A DNA stretch of 64,000 nucleotides from Amycolatopsis sulphurea. GTDB lineage: Bacteria; Actinomycetota; Actinomycetes; Mycobacteriales; Pseudonocardiaceae. The stretch is taken from positions 3,100,001 through 3,164,000 of the forward strand of contig NZ_PDJK01000002.1 of assembly GCF_002564045.1 (NCBI RefSeq), read 5' to 3'. The notes beneath the pieces are model-generated. The model did not search any database and was not told the origin of the DNA. It saw only the letters and a list, made by a program, of their open reading frames with translations. Made by a program: the position numbers and the translations under genes. Shown here in pieces: positions 16,563 to 24,944 of this stretch; position 1 is the stretch's first letter, and each line of letters starts with the position of its first letter.

Positions 16563-17357
16563 GTGACCGAACGCCGCTGGACCTATCTGAGCGACATGGA
16601 CGGGGTGCTGGTGCGCGAGGAGCACCTCGTGCCCCGCGCCGACGAGTTCCTGGCCGAGTTACGCGACAACGGCATCGATTTCCTGGTGCTCACCAACAAC
16701 TCGATCTACACCCCGCGAGACCTGCGGGCCCGGCTGCTGCGCACCGGTCTGGACATCCCCGAGGAGTCGATCTGGACCTCGGCGCTGGCCACCGCGAAGT
16801 TCCTTGATTCGCAGCGGCCGAACGGCACCGCGTTCGTGATCGGCGAGGCCGGGCTGACCACCGCCCTGCACGAGGTGGGTTACGTGCTCACCGAACGCGA
16901 CCCGGACTACGTGGTGCTCGGCGAGACCCGCACCTACAGCTTCAGCGCGATCACCAACGCGATCCGGCTGATCGAGCGCGGGGCGAAGTTCATCGCCACC
17001 AACCCGGACGCCACCGGTCCCAGCGTCGAGGGCTCGATGCCGGCCACCGGCTCGATCGCCGCGCTGATCGAGAAGGCCACCGGGCGCTCGCCGTACTTCG
17101 TGGGCAAGCCGAACCCGCTGATGATGCGGTCCGCGCTGCGCAGGCTGGGCGCGCATTCGGAGTCCACGCTGATGATCGGCGACCGGATGGACACCGACGT
17201 GCACTCCGGTATCGAGGCCGGGCTGCAGACCATTCTCGTCCTGACCGGCATCTCCACCGCGGATTCGGTGGACCGCTACCCATACCGTCCGACCATGGTC
17301 CTCGATTCGGTGGCCGACCTGATCGGGCGAACCGCTGATCCGTTCGGCCAAGGCTGA
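16563..17357 (+). CDS. HAD-IIA phosphatase (NagD-like)
   Basis: A 264-residue HAD-superfamily hydrolase of the NagD/4-nitrophenylphosphatase type. The nucleophile motif is TYLSDMDGVLVREEHLVP, motif II FLVLTNNSIYTPRDL, the lysine region YFVGKPNPLMMRSALR, and motif IV LMIGDRMDTDVHSGIEAGL. It probably dephosphorylates small phosphometabolites in the cytoplasm. The GTG at 16563 is chosen because the protein aligns from TERRWTYLSDMDG. It follows modC by 50 bases and may be read through from it. Confidence 0.9.
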   Translation: MTERRWTYLSDMDGVLVREEHLVPRADEFLAELRDNGIDFLVLTNNSIYTPRDLRARLLRTGLDIPEESIWTSALATAKFLDSQRPNGTAFVIGEAGLTTALHEVGYVLTERDPDYVVLGETRTYSFSAITNAIRLIERGAKFIATNPDATGPSVEGSMPATGSIAALIEKATGRSPYFVGKPNPLMMRSALRRLGAHSESTLMIGDRMDTDVHSGIEAGLQTILVLTGISTADSVDRYPYRPTMVLDSVADLIGRTADPFGQG

Positions 17358-17394
17358 CCACCACTAGGTCGGGAATAGGGCCTATCGTCGAACG

Positions 17395-18189
17395 ATGAGC
17401 TTGTACGTGGTGGGGGACGTCCACGGACACCGTGACGCGCTCCTCGACGCGCTGCGCGCGGAGGGGCTCGTCGACGGCGAGGGCGCGTGGACCGGCGAGC
17501 AGGACCGGCTCTGGTTCCTCGGGGACTTCACCGACCGCGGGCCGGACGGGGTCGGCGTCATCGATCTGGTCCGGGATCTGCAGCAGCAAGCCGCCGATGC
17601 GGGCGGATCAGTGGAGATGCTGCTCGGCAACCACGAGATCCTGCTGCTGGGCATGTACCACTTCGGCGACCGCCCGGTGCCGTCCGACTTCGGCCCGCGC
17701 AGCTTCGCCCGCAGCTGGGAGATCAACGGCGGGCTGCTGTCGGATCAGGACCGGCTCACCCCCGAGCACATCGCCTGGCTCACCGAACGCCCGCTGGTGG
17801 CGCTGGCCGAGGACCACCTGCTGATGCACTCCGACACGCTGGAGTACCTCGACTGGGGGACCGACCTGGCTGCGGTCAACGCCGCCGTGCAAGAGATCCT
17901 CACCGGCAGCGACCTGACCGCCTGGTGGGACGTGTGGCGCCGGATGACCACCCGCTACGCCTTCCGCGGTCCGGAAGGCGAGGACCACGCGCAGCGCCTG
18001 CTCGACGCCTTCGGCGGCTCGCAGATCGTGCACGGCCACAGCGTGATCGCCGACCAGTTGGGCATCCACCCGACCCAGATCGAGGCGCCGTATCTGTACG
18101 CCGGTGGCAAGGCGCTGGGCATCGACGGCGGCCTGTTCGTCGGCGGCCCGTGCCTGGTGGTGCAGCTGCCCTTCGTGCCGGTGGACTGA
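17395..18189 (+). CDS. Metallophosphoesterase
   Basis: A 264-residue calcineurin-like phosphoesterase. Metal-binding motifs are present in order: YVVGDVHGHRDALLDAL, WFLGDFTDRGPDGV, MLLGNHEILLLGMY and, near the end, GSQIVHGHSVIADQLG. This is the layout of ApaH/PrpE-like diadenosine polyphosphatases and protein phosphatases; the substrate cannot be read from sequence. ATG 17395 begins at the first beta strand. The gene converges on the YccF gene 20 bases downstream. Confidence 0.9.
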   Translation: MSLYVVGDVHGHRDALLDALRAEGLVDGEGAWTGEQDRLWFLGDFTDRGPDGVGVIDLVRDLQQQAADAGGSVEMLLGNHEILLLGMYHFGDRPVPSDFGPRSFARSWEINGGLLSDQDRLTPEHIAWLTERPLVALAEDHLLMHSDTLEYLDWGTDLAAVNAAVQEILTGSDLTAWWDVWRRMTTRYAFRGPEGEDHAQRLLDAFGGSQIVHGHSVIADQLGIHPTQIEAPYLYAGGKALGIDGGLFVGGPCLVVQLPFVPVD

Positions 18190-18209
18190 TCGGCCGCGGT
18201 CCGCCGAAG

Positions 18210-18584
18210 TCAGCGGATGCCTACGATCTCCTTGCCCAGCGGCATCAGTGACACCGGGACCAGCTTGAAGTTCGCCACCCCGAGCGGGATCCCGATGATC
18301 GTGAGGCACAGCAGCGCGCCGGTCACGAGGTGCCCGAGGGTGAGCCACCAGCCGGCGAACACCAGCCAGATGATGTTCCCGAGCAGGGAGCCCAGCCCGG
18401 CGTCCCGCCGGTCGGCCACGGTTCGCCCGAACGGCCACAGCGCGTAGGCCGCGATCCGGAACGAGGCGAGACCGAACGGGATGGTGACGATCAGGACGCA
18501 GCAGATCACGCCGGCCACCAGGTAACCGATCGCCATCCACAACCCGGCCAGCACGAACCAGATCAGGTTCAGCAGCAACCGCAT
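18210..18584 (-). CDS. YccF family inner-membrane protein
   Basis: A 124-residue membrane protein made of two YccF repeats, each with a paired hydrophobic segment (LIWFVLAGLWMAIGYLVAGV and IIWLVFAGWWLTLGHLVTGA) followed by a Pro-Phe/Leu-Gly motif (IPFGLASFRIAAYALWPFGR; IPLGVANFKLVPVSLMPLGK). Function unknown. Its ATG overlaps the stop of the PhzF gene (ATGA), so the two are translationally coupled. Confidence 0.9.
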   Translation of the reverse strand: MRLLLNLIWFVLAGLWMAIGYLVAGVICCVLIVTIPFGLASFRIAAYALWPFGRTVADRRDAGLGSLLGNIIWLVFAGWWLTLGHLVTGALLCLTIIGIPLGVANFKLVPVSLMPLGKEIVGIR

Positions 18585-19342
18585 CAGACGTGCAACTCCC
18601 CGCTCACAATGGTGACCGCCTGGCCCCGCAACCGCACCCGGTCGCCGTCCACGACCGCCGCGACAACGCCGCCTCGCCGGGAGACCTGTGCGCCGACCAG
18701 TTCGGTCTTGTTCAGTTTCTTCCCCCAGTACGGCGCCAGGCAGCAGTGCGCGGAACCGGTCACCGGGTCTTCGTCCACCCCGACGCCCGGCCCGAAGAAC
18801 CGGCTGACGAAATCGTGATCGCGGCCCGGGGCGGTGATGATCATTCTTCCGGTCCAGGTGTCCCGCAACGCCGCCAGGTCCGGCGCTGCCTGCTCGACCT
18901 CTTCCGCGCTGCTCAGCTCGACGAAGAGGTTCTCCTTGGCCCGCCCGGCGTACGCCGGGGTGTGCCCGGGCAGGATCCGGCTGACGTCGTCCTCGGTCCG
19001 GTGTGGTGCGTCGGCGGGAAAGTCCAGCTCGATCCAGCCGTCGTCGTGCTTGGTGCAGTGCAGCAGCCCGGAACGGGTGTCGTAGACCTGCGCACCGCCG
19101 AGCACCTGCGTGGCCGCGACGGTGGCGTGCCCGCAGAGGTCGACTTCGGTGGCCGGGGTGAACCACCGCAGCCCCGTGACACCCCCGTCGGACGGCAGCA
19201 CGAACGCGGTCTCGGAGTGCTTCATCTCCGCAGCCACCTGCTGCATCCATCCGGGGTCCGCGGGCTCATCGAGGAGCACGACCCCGGCCGGGTTCCCGGC
19301 GAAGGCATCCGCGGTGAAGGCATCGACGACATAGAACTGCAT
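18584..19342 (-). CDS. PhzF family isomerase/epimerase
   Basis: A 252-residue member of the PhzF/diaminopimelate-epimerase fold family. It begins MQFYVVDAFTADAFAGNPAG. The catalytic glutamate is Glu44 in MKHSETAFVLP, and family motifs WFTPATEVDLCGHATVAA and GVDEDPVTGSAHCCLAPYW follow. Despite the name, most such proteins act outside phenazine synthesis and the substrate is unknown. The gene is the first of a two-gene operon with YccF. Confidence 0.92.
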   Translation of the reverse strand: MQFYVVDAFTADAFAGNPAGVVLLDEPADPGWMQQVAAEMKHSETAFVLPSDGGVTGLRWFTPATEVDLCGHATVAATQVLGGAQVYDTRSGLLHCTKHDDGWIELDFPADAPHRTEDDVSRILPGHTPAYAGRAKENLFVELSSAEEVEQAAPDLAALRDTWTGRMIITAPGRDHDFVSRFFGPGVGVDEDPVTGSAHCCLAPYWGKKLNKTELVGAQVSRRGGVVAAVVDGDRVRLRGQAVTIVSGELHV

Positions 19343-19407
19343 ACCGCGCACGGTACTGGTGAGTGATTGGCCGGACGTCAGGGATTCTCCCGGGTTTTCG
19401 CCGTCGT

Positions 19408-20193
19408 TCAGCGAAGGCCTTCCTCGATCGTCTCCACCAGCCACTTGCGCAGATGCGTCCCGCTGGACGGGGTGAACCGGAGCCGGAAGCCACCGTCCGG
19501 CAGCGGTTCGGAGAAGGTCAGGTAGCGCCCGCCCGCGGTGTCCACGAAGGTCGTGGTCGAGATCGCGTGCAGTGGCCCGTGGTGGCGGCGCAGGGAAAGC
19601 TCCACGGTGCCGTGCCGATGGAGGGGCCAGCGGGTGTAGCCGGCCAGCGCGTCGCGTTCCCGGCGGGCGGGGGTGCCGGTGGGGAAGTCCTCCTCCTCGG
19701 CCGAACCGCGGCGCGAGGCGGGCTGGGTCACCGCGACCGGGTCGACCGGCAGCGCGGGGTAGTCCGGGAACATGCTCATCAGCGTGTCCACCAGCCGGTC
19801 CGGCCGGACCTGCCGGAAGTGCAGGCCGTCCTCCACCTGCAGCGAGAACACGCCCAGCCCGTCCCCGACGCAGGCGCGGTAGAGCACCGTGCCGGACGGG
19901 GGTTCCGCGGCCCGCACGATGATCAGCACTTCGGGCCGGGTCCAGGCCCGCAGGGTGGCCGCGACGTCCGGGTCGAGCTTTTCGGCATCGGCGAGGCCGC
20001 GGTCGCGCAGCGCCTGCCAGGCCTGCTCGGCGAGCTGCCGATGCTCGGTCATCGTCCGCCCGGCGCTGCGGATCTCGAACGGCTGCCACGCCGCGGGCAG
20101 CCCGCTGCGCTGCACCGCGACGTCGGTCTCGGTCCAGCCAAGGGAGAACTCCTCCGGCAACGTTCCCGTCCCCTCGTATGCGAACAACCGCAC
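19408..20193 (-). CDS. ESX-associated EspG family protein, orphan
   Basis: A 261-residue protein with the EspG layout. An N-terminal part (EEFSLGWTETDVAVQRSGLP, QPFEIRSAGRTMTEHRQLAE) is followed by TRPEVLIIVRAAEP and, at the end, TTTFVDTAGGRYLTFSEPLP and SSGTHLRKWLVETIEE. EspG proteins are cytosolic chaperones for type VII secretion substrates; no other ESX gene is visible, so it is an orphan as often seen in Pseudonocardiales. I chose GTG 20193; an ATG at 20283 would overlap the divergent gene. The open frame running to 20817 reads into a repeat and is not coding. Confidence 0.75.
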   Translation of the reverse strand: MRLFAYEGTGTLPEEFSLGWTETDVAVQRSGLPAAWQPFEIRSAGRTMTEHRQLAEQAWQALRDRGLADAEKLDPDVAATLRAWTRPEVLIIVRAAEPPSGTVLYRACVGDGLGVFSLQVEDGLHFRQVRPDRLVDTLMSMFPDYPALPVDPVAVTQPASRRGSAEEEDFPTGTPARRERDALAGYTRWPLHRHGTVELSLRRHHGPLHAISTTTFVDTAGGRYLTFSEPLPDGGFRLRFTPSSGTHLRKWLVETIEEGLR

Positions 20194-20281
20194 CGAGGGT
20201 AGCGGAATCGGCACAGTGATCCGGGCTACTCGGGTCCGGAGCCGGATTCGGCCGGGGTCGCTGACGACCATCCGGAACACC

Positions 20282-20542
20282 ATGAGCGTGCCCCTGTCCG
20301 GTGGCGACTCGGCCGTTGCCACCGCCGAACGTGTCACCGATCTGTTTGTATGTGACGAAAGGCTGCGCGACGTCTCCTTGCGGACCGAAGATCCGGCACA
20401 TCCGGACATGGTCGTCGAGCCGGCCGGCTCCACCTCCGGAAACCCGCTGGGCGAACTGTTCCGCAGGCTGCTCTGCACCGACCCGCTGATCACGTTCGCC
20501 GAGCCGTTGCTCACGACGTTGCCGACCGGCGATCGGGCCTGA
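20282..20542 (+). CDS. Hypothetical 86-residue protein divergent from EspG
   Basis: The frame MSVPLSGGDSAVATAERVTD, LFVCDERLRDVSLRTEDPAH, GELFRRLLCTDPLITFAEPL looks protein-like and amphipathic. It begins 88 bases upstream of, and divergent from, the EspG gene. No signal peptide, membrane segment or known motif is seen, and the ribosome-binding site is weak. The product could belong with EspG, but this rests only on position. A composite repeat begins about 40 bases after its stop. Confidence 0.5.
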   Translation: MSVPLSGGDSAVATAERVTDLFVCDERLRDVSLRTEDPAHPDMVVEPAGSTSGNPLGELFRRLLCTDPLITFAEPLLTTLPTGDRA

Positions 20543-20584
20543 TCTACGGCGCGTACGTGTACGGCACGACCGCGGAGACCCGGC

Positions 20585-20775
20585 ACAGGGTCCCGGCAAA
20601 GTTGGTCGAAGGGCCTGTGATCAGCAGAGAGCCGTGGCGGCGGTACCTGCCCTCTTCGTGGTGTGCGCCGGACCTGTCCCGAGTCAGTGAAGGGGCCCTT
20701 CACAGACTCAGAGTCCATGAAGGGCCCCTTCACGGACCTCCGCAGGCTGTGCACCGCGTACGCCTGCCCCGACCT
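20585..20775 (+). mobile_element. Composite repeat element, subtype 2
   Basis: It starts CACAGGGTCCCGGCAAAGTTGG and contains a segment (CTGTGATCAGCAGAGAGCCG) absent from the main subtype but present in the element at 61440. The nested palindrome copy lies at 20685-20738 (arms GTGAAGGGGCCCTTCAC and ATGAAGGGCCCCTTCAC). The right end is degenerate (GACCTCCGCAGGCTGTGCAC), so the boundary is approximate. Confidence 0.6.
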
Positions 20776-20830
20776 GGGGATTCTGCTGTCCCGCCACCTG
20801 TGGTGACGCGAACACAAGGTGCAATGTTCG

Positions 20831-20845
20831 CACGTCAGAGACGTG
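20831..20845. promoter_or_regulatory. Palindromic operator candidate
   Basis: CACGTC-AGA-GACGTG is a perfect 6-bp dyad with a 3-base spacer, 36 bases upstream of the small ORF at 20881. A CATAGT hexamer at 20852-20857 could be a -10 element. A dimeric repressor could bind here and control the small ORF and the following operon. Confidence 0.45.
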
Positions 20846-20880
20846 ATGCATCATAGTGTCCACTTGAGCGGAGGTATCAC

Positions 20881-21024
20881 ATGGTCACGTTCACGAATGT
20901 GAAGGTCGGCCTGAAACGCCTCGCCCGGACCGAGGCGAGTCGTGGTGCCGGCCGGCCTCGGGATCAGCATCCTGCACGCGCCGGATCGGGGAGAACCGGC
21001 AGCGCAGCGACGGCGGGGTGCTGA
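20881..21024 (+). CDS. Small ORF, 47 residues, unknown
   Basis: The ATG at 20881 follows GAGCGGAGG with 7-8 base spacing, an unusually good ribosome-binding site for this window. The frame starts MVTFTNVKVGLKRLARTEAS and becomes Arg/Gly/Ala-rich before a TGA at 21022. I recognise no family. It may be a leader peptide, the remnant of a gene, or the first cistron of the operon containing 21129-23926. Confidence 0.4.
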   Translation: MVTFTNVKVGLKRLARTEASRGAGRPRDQHPARAGSGRTGSAATAGC

Positions 21025-21027
21025 GCC

Positions 21028-21132
21028 ATGGGAGTCCACGCCAAGTTACCCCTGGAATTCCACGTCCACGGTTCTCCGAAAACCCCACCACGCTTGTGCT
21101 CACGACAAAATTCGGCAAAGGACTTCTCATGA
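21028..21132 (+). CDS. Small 34-codon ORF overlapping next gene
   Basis: The frame runs ATG 21028 (MGVHAKLPLEFHVHGSPKTP) to a TGA at 21130-21132, which overlaps the ATG of the following gene (ATGA). Its own ribosome-binding site is weak. It may be a coupling ORF, or chance. Confidence 0.25.
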   Translation: MGVHAKLPLEFHVHGSPKTPPRLCSRQNSAKDFS

Positions 21133-22229
21133 CACACCGAGTGCTGCATTTCTGCGGCTCGCTACCACCGGGGCTGGGCGATACCGACCTTGACGCGCTG
21201 CGTTGGTTCCACGCCCACACCAAGGGACACGCGATCACCGGCCTGCCGGTGCGCCAGGACCCCGACTGGACCCTCGACCACCTGAAGAATCGGATCGGCA
21301 AACAGCCGGAAGTGCTGCGCGTCGTGCACGCGGGCGAGTACCGCGACTACGACGACTTCCCCAGCTACGGGGTGGTCCCGGGCGCGCAGCTGCGGCCCGA
21401 GCACGTCGCGCACGGCTCCGTGGCCGAAGCACTGGCCAGCGTCGAGACGTTCCGCGCGTACCGCGCCGAGCACACCGACCTCGCCGATACCCGGATGATG
21501 CTGCCGGTGCCCGGCCCCGTCGACCTCGCGCTGTTCACTTTCGCCGGCGGAACGCTGATGCGGAACCTGCCGAACTTCGGCGAAGTCTGCCGGGCAGTGA
21601 AGTACCTGCCGGTGTTCACCGAGGCCACCGCGGAGTTCGTCGCCGGTGTCAGCGCCGAGGCCGCCGAGGACGTGGTGTTCCACCTGGAGGTGCCCTCCGT
21701 GCTGATCGGGATGTACAAAGCACGCGTGCTGCCCGGCGGTCCGCGCGCGGCGGCTCGGTTCCTCGCCGGGCAGATGGCCGGCCTGCTGGCGAAGTTCCCC
21801 CGAAACGCCCGGGTGCTCCTGCATCTGTGTTACGGGGACTACAACCACACGGAAGTGTTCCAGCCCAAGAATTTGGCGTGGGCGACGATGTTCCTCAACC
21901 ACCTCGCGACCGGACTGCGACGGCGGCACGTCGGGTTTCCGCAGGTGCACATCCCGGCCGCGTTCGGCTCCACGGTCGCGTCCAAAGAGGACGCTTTCTT
22001 CGCGCCCTTGCGGCTTCTGGACGACGAGTGGCAGGTGATCGCGGGCGTGGCGTCCCACGACGACAGTCTCGCGACTGTGGCCGCGCTGCACCTGTTCGAG
22101 ACCGCCGCGCGGCGGCAGGCCATCGGCGTCGCGTGCGCGTGCGGCCTCGGCCGGTTGCGCGAGGAACAGGCCAAGCCGTCCGTGGACGCGATGATCACCG
22201 GCGCCGAGTCGGCGCCGTACGCGGCCTGA
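21129..22229 (+). CDS. MetE/UROD-like TIM-barrel protein of unknown function
   Basis: A 366-residue cytoplasmic protein starting MTHRVLHFCGSLPPGLGDTD, with AAGGA upstream of ATG 21129. Segments MLPVPGPVDLALFTFAGGTL, FHLEVPSVLIGMYKARVLPG, VLLHLCYGDYNHTEVFQPKN and QVHIPAAFGSTVASKEDAFF suggest the UROD / cobalamin-independent methionine synthase barrel fold. The zinc-binding residues of true MetE cannot be assigned. It precedes an acyl-CoA synthetase gene by 38 bases, so a role near acyl or methyl metabolism is possible. Fold assignment is by eye. Confidence 0.5.
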   Translation: MTHRVLHFCGSLPPGLGDTDLDALRWFHAHTKGHAITGLPVRQDPDWTLDHLKNRIGKQPEVLRVVHAGEYRDYDDFPSYGVVPGAQLRPEHVAHGSVAEALASVETFRAYRAEHTDLADTRMMLPVPGPVDLALFTFAGGTLMRNLPNFGEVCRAVKYLPVFTEATAEFVAGVSAEAAEDVVFHLEVPSVLIGMYKARVLPGGPRAAARFLAGQMAGLLAKFPRNARVLLHLCYGDYNHTEVFQPKNLAWATMFLNHLATGLRRRHVGFPQVHIPAAFGSTVASKEDAFFAPLRLLDDEWQVIAGVASHDDSLATVAALHLFETAARRQAIGVACACGLGRLREEQAKPSVDAMITGAESAPYAA

Positions 22230-22267
22230 GACGGCCGCGCCGACGGAAACTCACGACAGGAGTCCCG

Positions 22268-23926
22268 ATGCCCGAAATTCCCGCCCTGCCCAGCTACGCC
22301 TCCGGGATCTCCGATGTGCCCCTGCTGGGTGACACGATCGGCGACAATCTCGATCGCACGGTGGCCGCTTTCGGCGACCGGGACGCACTGGTGGACCGGG
22401 AAGCGGGCAGCCGCTGGACTTACCGCGAATTGGCCGCCGATGTGAACACGCTGGCGCACGGCCTGGTCGCGACCGGGATCGGCAAGGGTGAGCGGGTCGG
22501 GATCTGGGCGCCGAACCGGGCGGAATGGACACTGCTGCAGTACGCGACCGCGAAGATCGGCGCGATTCTGGTCACCATCAACCCCGCCTATCGCGCGCAT
22601 GAGCTGGAGTATGTGCTGAACCAGGCCGGGGTGCGGATGCTGGTCGCCGCGGAACGGTTCAAGACCTCGGATTACGCGGGCATGATCGAGCAGGTCCGGC
22701 CGAAATGCCCGGGCCTGGAACACGTGGTGCTGCTCGGTACCGATTCCTGGACCGGACTGCTGGAATCCGGCCGTGGCGGGGATCCGGCGGTGCTGGCCGG
22801 ACTGCAGGCGTCGTTGTCCGCGGATGATCCGATCAACATTCAATACACCTCGGGGACCACGGGTTTCCCGAAGGGCGCCACGCTGTCGCATCACAACATT
22901 CTGAACAACGGGTTCTTCGTCGGTGAGCTGTGCAACTACACCGAGCAGGACCGGGTGTGCATTCCGGTGCCTTTTTACCACTGTTTCGGCATGGTCATGG
23001 GAAATCTGGCGTGTACGAGTCACGGCGCCTGCATGGTGATCCCGGCGCCGGGTTTCGATCCGAAAGCGACCCTGGCCGCGGTCGCCGCGGAACGGTGCAC
23101 GTCGTTGTACGGGGTGCCGACGATGTTCATCGCCGAGCTGAACGATCCGGATTTCGTCACCCACGACCTGTCCTCGCTGCGAACCGGGATCATGGCGGGC
23201 TCGCCGTGTCCGGTCGAGGTGATGAAGCAGGTGATCGATCGGATGGGCATGACCGAGGTGTCCATTTGCTACGGCATGACCGAGACCTCCCCGGTGTCCA
23301 CGCAGACCCGGGCGGACGATTCGGTGGCGCGGCGGGTGTCCACGGTGGGGCGGGTCGGTCCGCATCTGGAGTCCAAGGTGGTCGATCCGGAGACCGGGTT
23401 GACCGTCCCGCGGGGTACCCCGGGTGAGCTGTGCACGCGGGGTTATTCGGTGATGCTCGGGTATTGGGCGGAGCCGGAGAAGACCGCGGAGGCGATCGAT
23501 GCCGCGCGCTGGATGCACACCGGCGATCTGGCGGTGATGGACGAGGGCGGCTACGTCACCATCACCGGCCGGATCAAGGACATGGTGATCCGGGGCGGGG
23601 AGAACGTGTACCCGCGGGAGATCGAGGAGTTCCTCTACACCCACCCGGACATCCTGGACGCGCAGGTGATCGGGGTGCCGGATGTCAAGTACGGCGAGGA
23701 ACTCATGGCCTGGGTCCGGATGCGGGAGGGCGCCGAGCCGCTGACCGCCGAGGCGGTGCGGGAGTTCTGCCAGGGCAAGCTGGCGCACTACAAGATCCCG
23801 CGTTACGTGCACGTGGTCGAGCAGTTCCCGATGACCGTCACCGGGAAGGTGCGCAAGGTCGAGATGCGCCGGCAGTCGGTGACGTTGCTCGGACTGGAGC
23901 AGGTCGCCGAGCAGCGCCACGCCTGA
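22268..23926 (+). CDS. Acyl-CoA synthetase (FadD-type, AMP-binding)
   Basis: A 552-residue adenylate-forming enzyme that activates a fatty acid to acyl-CoA via acyl-AMP. Core motifs: YTSGTTGFPKGATLSHHNIL (P-loop-like), SICYGMTETSPVSTQTRADD, the hinge ITGRIKDMVIRGGENVYPRE, and the catalytic lysine near the C terminus in FPMTVTGKVRKVEMR. Length is normal. ATG 22268 follows GACAGGAGT. It forms a likely operon with the gene at 21129 and ends at a strong hairpin. Chain-length preference cannot be read. Confidence 0.92.
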   Translation: MPEIPALPSYASGISDVPLLGDTIGDNLDRTVAAFGDRDALVDREAGSRWTYRELAADVNTLAHGLVATGIGKGERVGIWAPNRAEWTLLQYATAKIGAILVTINPAYRAHELEYVLNQAGVRMLVAAERFKTSDYAGMIEQVRPKCPGLEHVVLLGTDSWTGLLESGRGGDPAVLAGLQASLSADDPINIQYTSGTTGFPKGATLSHHNILNNGFFVGELCNYTEQDRVCIPVPFYHCFGMVMGNLACTSHGACMVIPAPGFDPKATLAAVAAERCTSLYGVPTMFIAELNDPDFVTHDLSSLRTGIMAGSPCPVEVMKQVIDRMGMTEVSICYGMTETSPVSTQTRADDSVARRVSTVGRVGPHLESKVVDPETGLTVPRGTPGELCTRGYSVMLGYWAEPEKTAEAIDAARWMHTGDLAVMDEGGYVTITGRIKDMVIRGGENVYPREIEEFLYTHPDILDAQVIGVPDVKYGEELMAWVRMREGAEPLTAEAVREFCQGKLAHYKIPRYVHVVEQFPMTVTGKVRKVEMRRQSVTLLGLEQVAEQRHA

Positions 23927-23927
23927 C

Positions 23928-23960
23928 CGAAGTGGACGTCCATTGAGGACGTCCACTTCG
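23928..23960. terminator. Hairpin terminator between converging genes
   Basis: A perfect 14-bp stem (CGAAGTGGACGTCC / GGACGTCCACTTCG) with a 5-nt ATTGA loop starts 2 bases after the acyl-CoA synthetase stop, between it and the converging R2lox gene. Confidence 0.88.
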
Positions 23961-23972
23961 GACAGACTGGGA

Positions 23973-24944
23973 TCAGGCGCTCGCCGCGACGGCGGCCTCG
24001 GCCAGCGCCTTCTCGTCCTCCTCGCCGAAGATGTCCTCCAGCTGCTCCGGCGAGTAGTCGAGGTCGATCTGCTCGACCGGGGTGCCGCGCGCGGATTCGA
24101 TGGCGCCGAGCCTGCGCTGGGCGCGGTCGGCGGCGTAATGGATCAGCTCCTGTGGGTCGTTGTCGAAGGGGCTCTCCTCGAACTGGCCGCTCACCCACTC
24201 GATCATGCCGAGCGCGCTCGGCAGCAGCTCGCCCATCCGCTGTTGCACCGCGTCCCACAGGGTGTCGTCCGCGGCGACGTGCCGGCGGCAGGTGAAGGTG
24301 CCCCAGGCCATGTGCCGTCGCTCGTCGTCGCCGATGCGGCGCACCAGCTCCTGCATGCCGGGCAGGACCTGCTCCTGCGTGCAGATCAGCTGCCACGAGT
24401 AGTAGCCGGTGAGTGCCAGGCTGCCCTCGACCACATGGTTGTAGGTGACGCTGGCGCGGATCTGGTTGAGCGGGCTGGGGTCGTCTTCCAGCGCACGCAG
24501 CGACTGCGGCAGCTCTTCGTAGAAAAGCTTGCGGTAGTGCGGGTTCTCCGCGACGTACGGGTGCAGGTCGGTGGTCAGCCCGACCGCGTCCATCCAGCGC
24601 CGGAACACCTCGACGTGCTTGGCCTCCTCGAAGCAGAACTGGGTGAGGTACATCTCGTCGCCGAACCGGCCGGTGGCCGACATCGCCCGCAGGAACGGCA
24701 GGATGTCCTCGGTGACCGCCTCCTCGCCCGCGATGAACTGGGCGACCAGGTAGGTGGCGGAACGCTGCTGCTCCGGGGTGAGCGTCTCCCAGCCCTCGCG
24801 CTCCCGGCTGAAGTCGAGGTCCGCCGGGTTCCAGAACTTCTTGTTGCCCTTGACGAACAGGCGCAGGGGGAAGGAATCCCAGTTGAGCCCGCCCTCGCGC
24901 AGCGAGGAGAATCCGCTGCGCAGCTCGGGAAGTGTCTCGGTCAT
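23973..24944 (-). CDS. R2-like ligand-binding oxidase (R2lox)
   Basis: A 323-residue ferritin-like oxidase of the R2lox group (M. tuberculosis Rv0233 type), often misannotated as ribonucleotide reductase beta. It binds a Mn/Fe centre and a long-chain ligand. Metal-ligand motifs are QFIAGEEAVTEDILPF, QFCFEEAKHVEVFRRW, TYNHVVEGSLALTGYY and RRIGDDERRHMAWGTF. The Val in the first motif and Tyr in SLALTGYYSW fit the Tyr-Val cross-link pair of the family; this is inferred. The C-terminal YSPEQLEDIFGEEDEK matches too. It is co-transcribed with a TetR gene (4-base overlap). The oxidised substrate is unknown; the neighbouring FadD is suggestive. Confidence 0.9.
   Translation of the reverse strand: MTETLPELRSGFSSLREGGLNWDSFPLRLFVKGNKKFWNPADLDFSREREGWETLTPEQQRSATYLVAQFIAGEEAVTEDILPFLRAMSATGRFGDEMYLTQFCFEEAKHVEVFRRWMDAVGLTTDLHPYVAENPHYRKLFYEELPQSLRALEDDPSPLNQIRASVTYNHVVEGSLALTGYYSWQLICTQEQVLPGMQELVRRIGDDERRHMAWGTFTCRRHVAADDTLWDAVQQRMGELLPSALGMIEWVSGQFEESPFDNDPQELIHYAADRAQRRLGAIESARGTPVEQIDLDYSPEQLEDIFGEEDEKALAEAAVAASA

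Noticed and set aside
23973..24944. Ribonucleotide reductase beta subunit
   Set aside because: Motifs and the TetR neighbour match R2lox rather than NrdB/NrdF, and no nrdA/nrdE partner is present.
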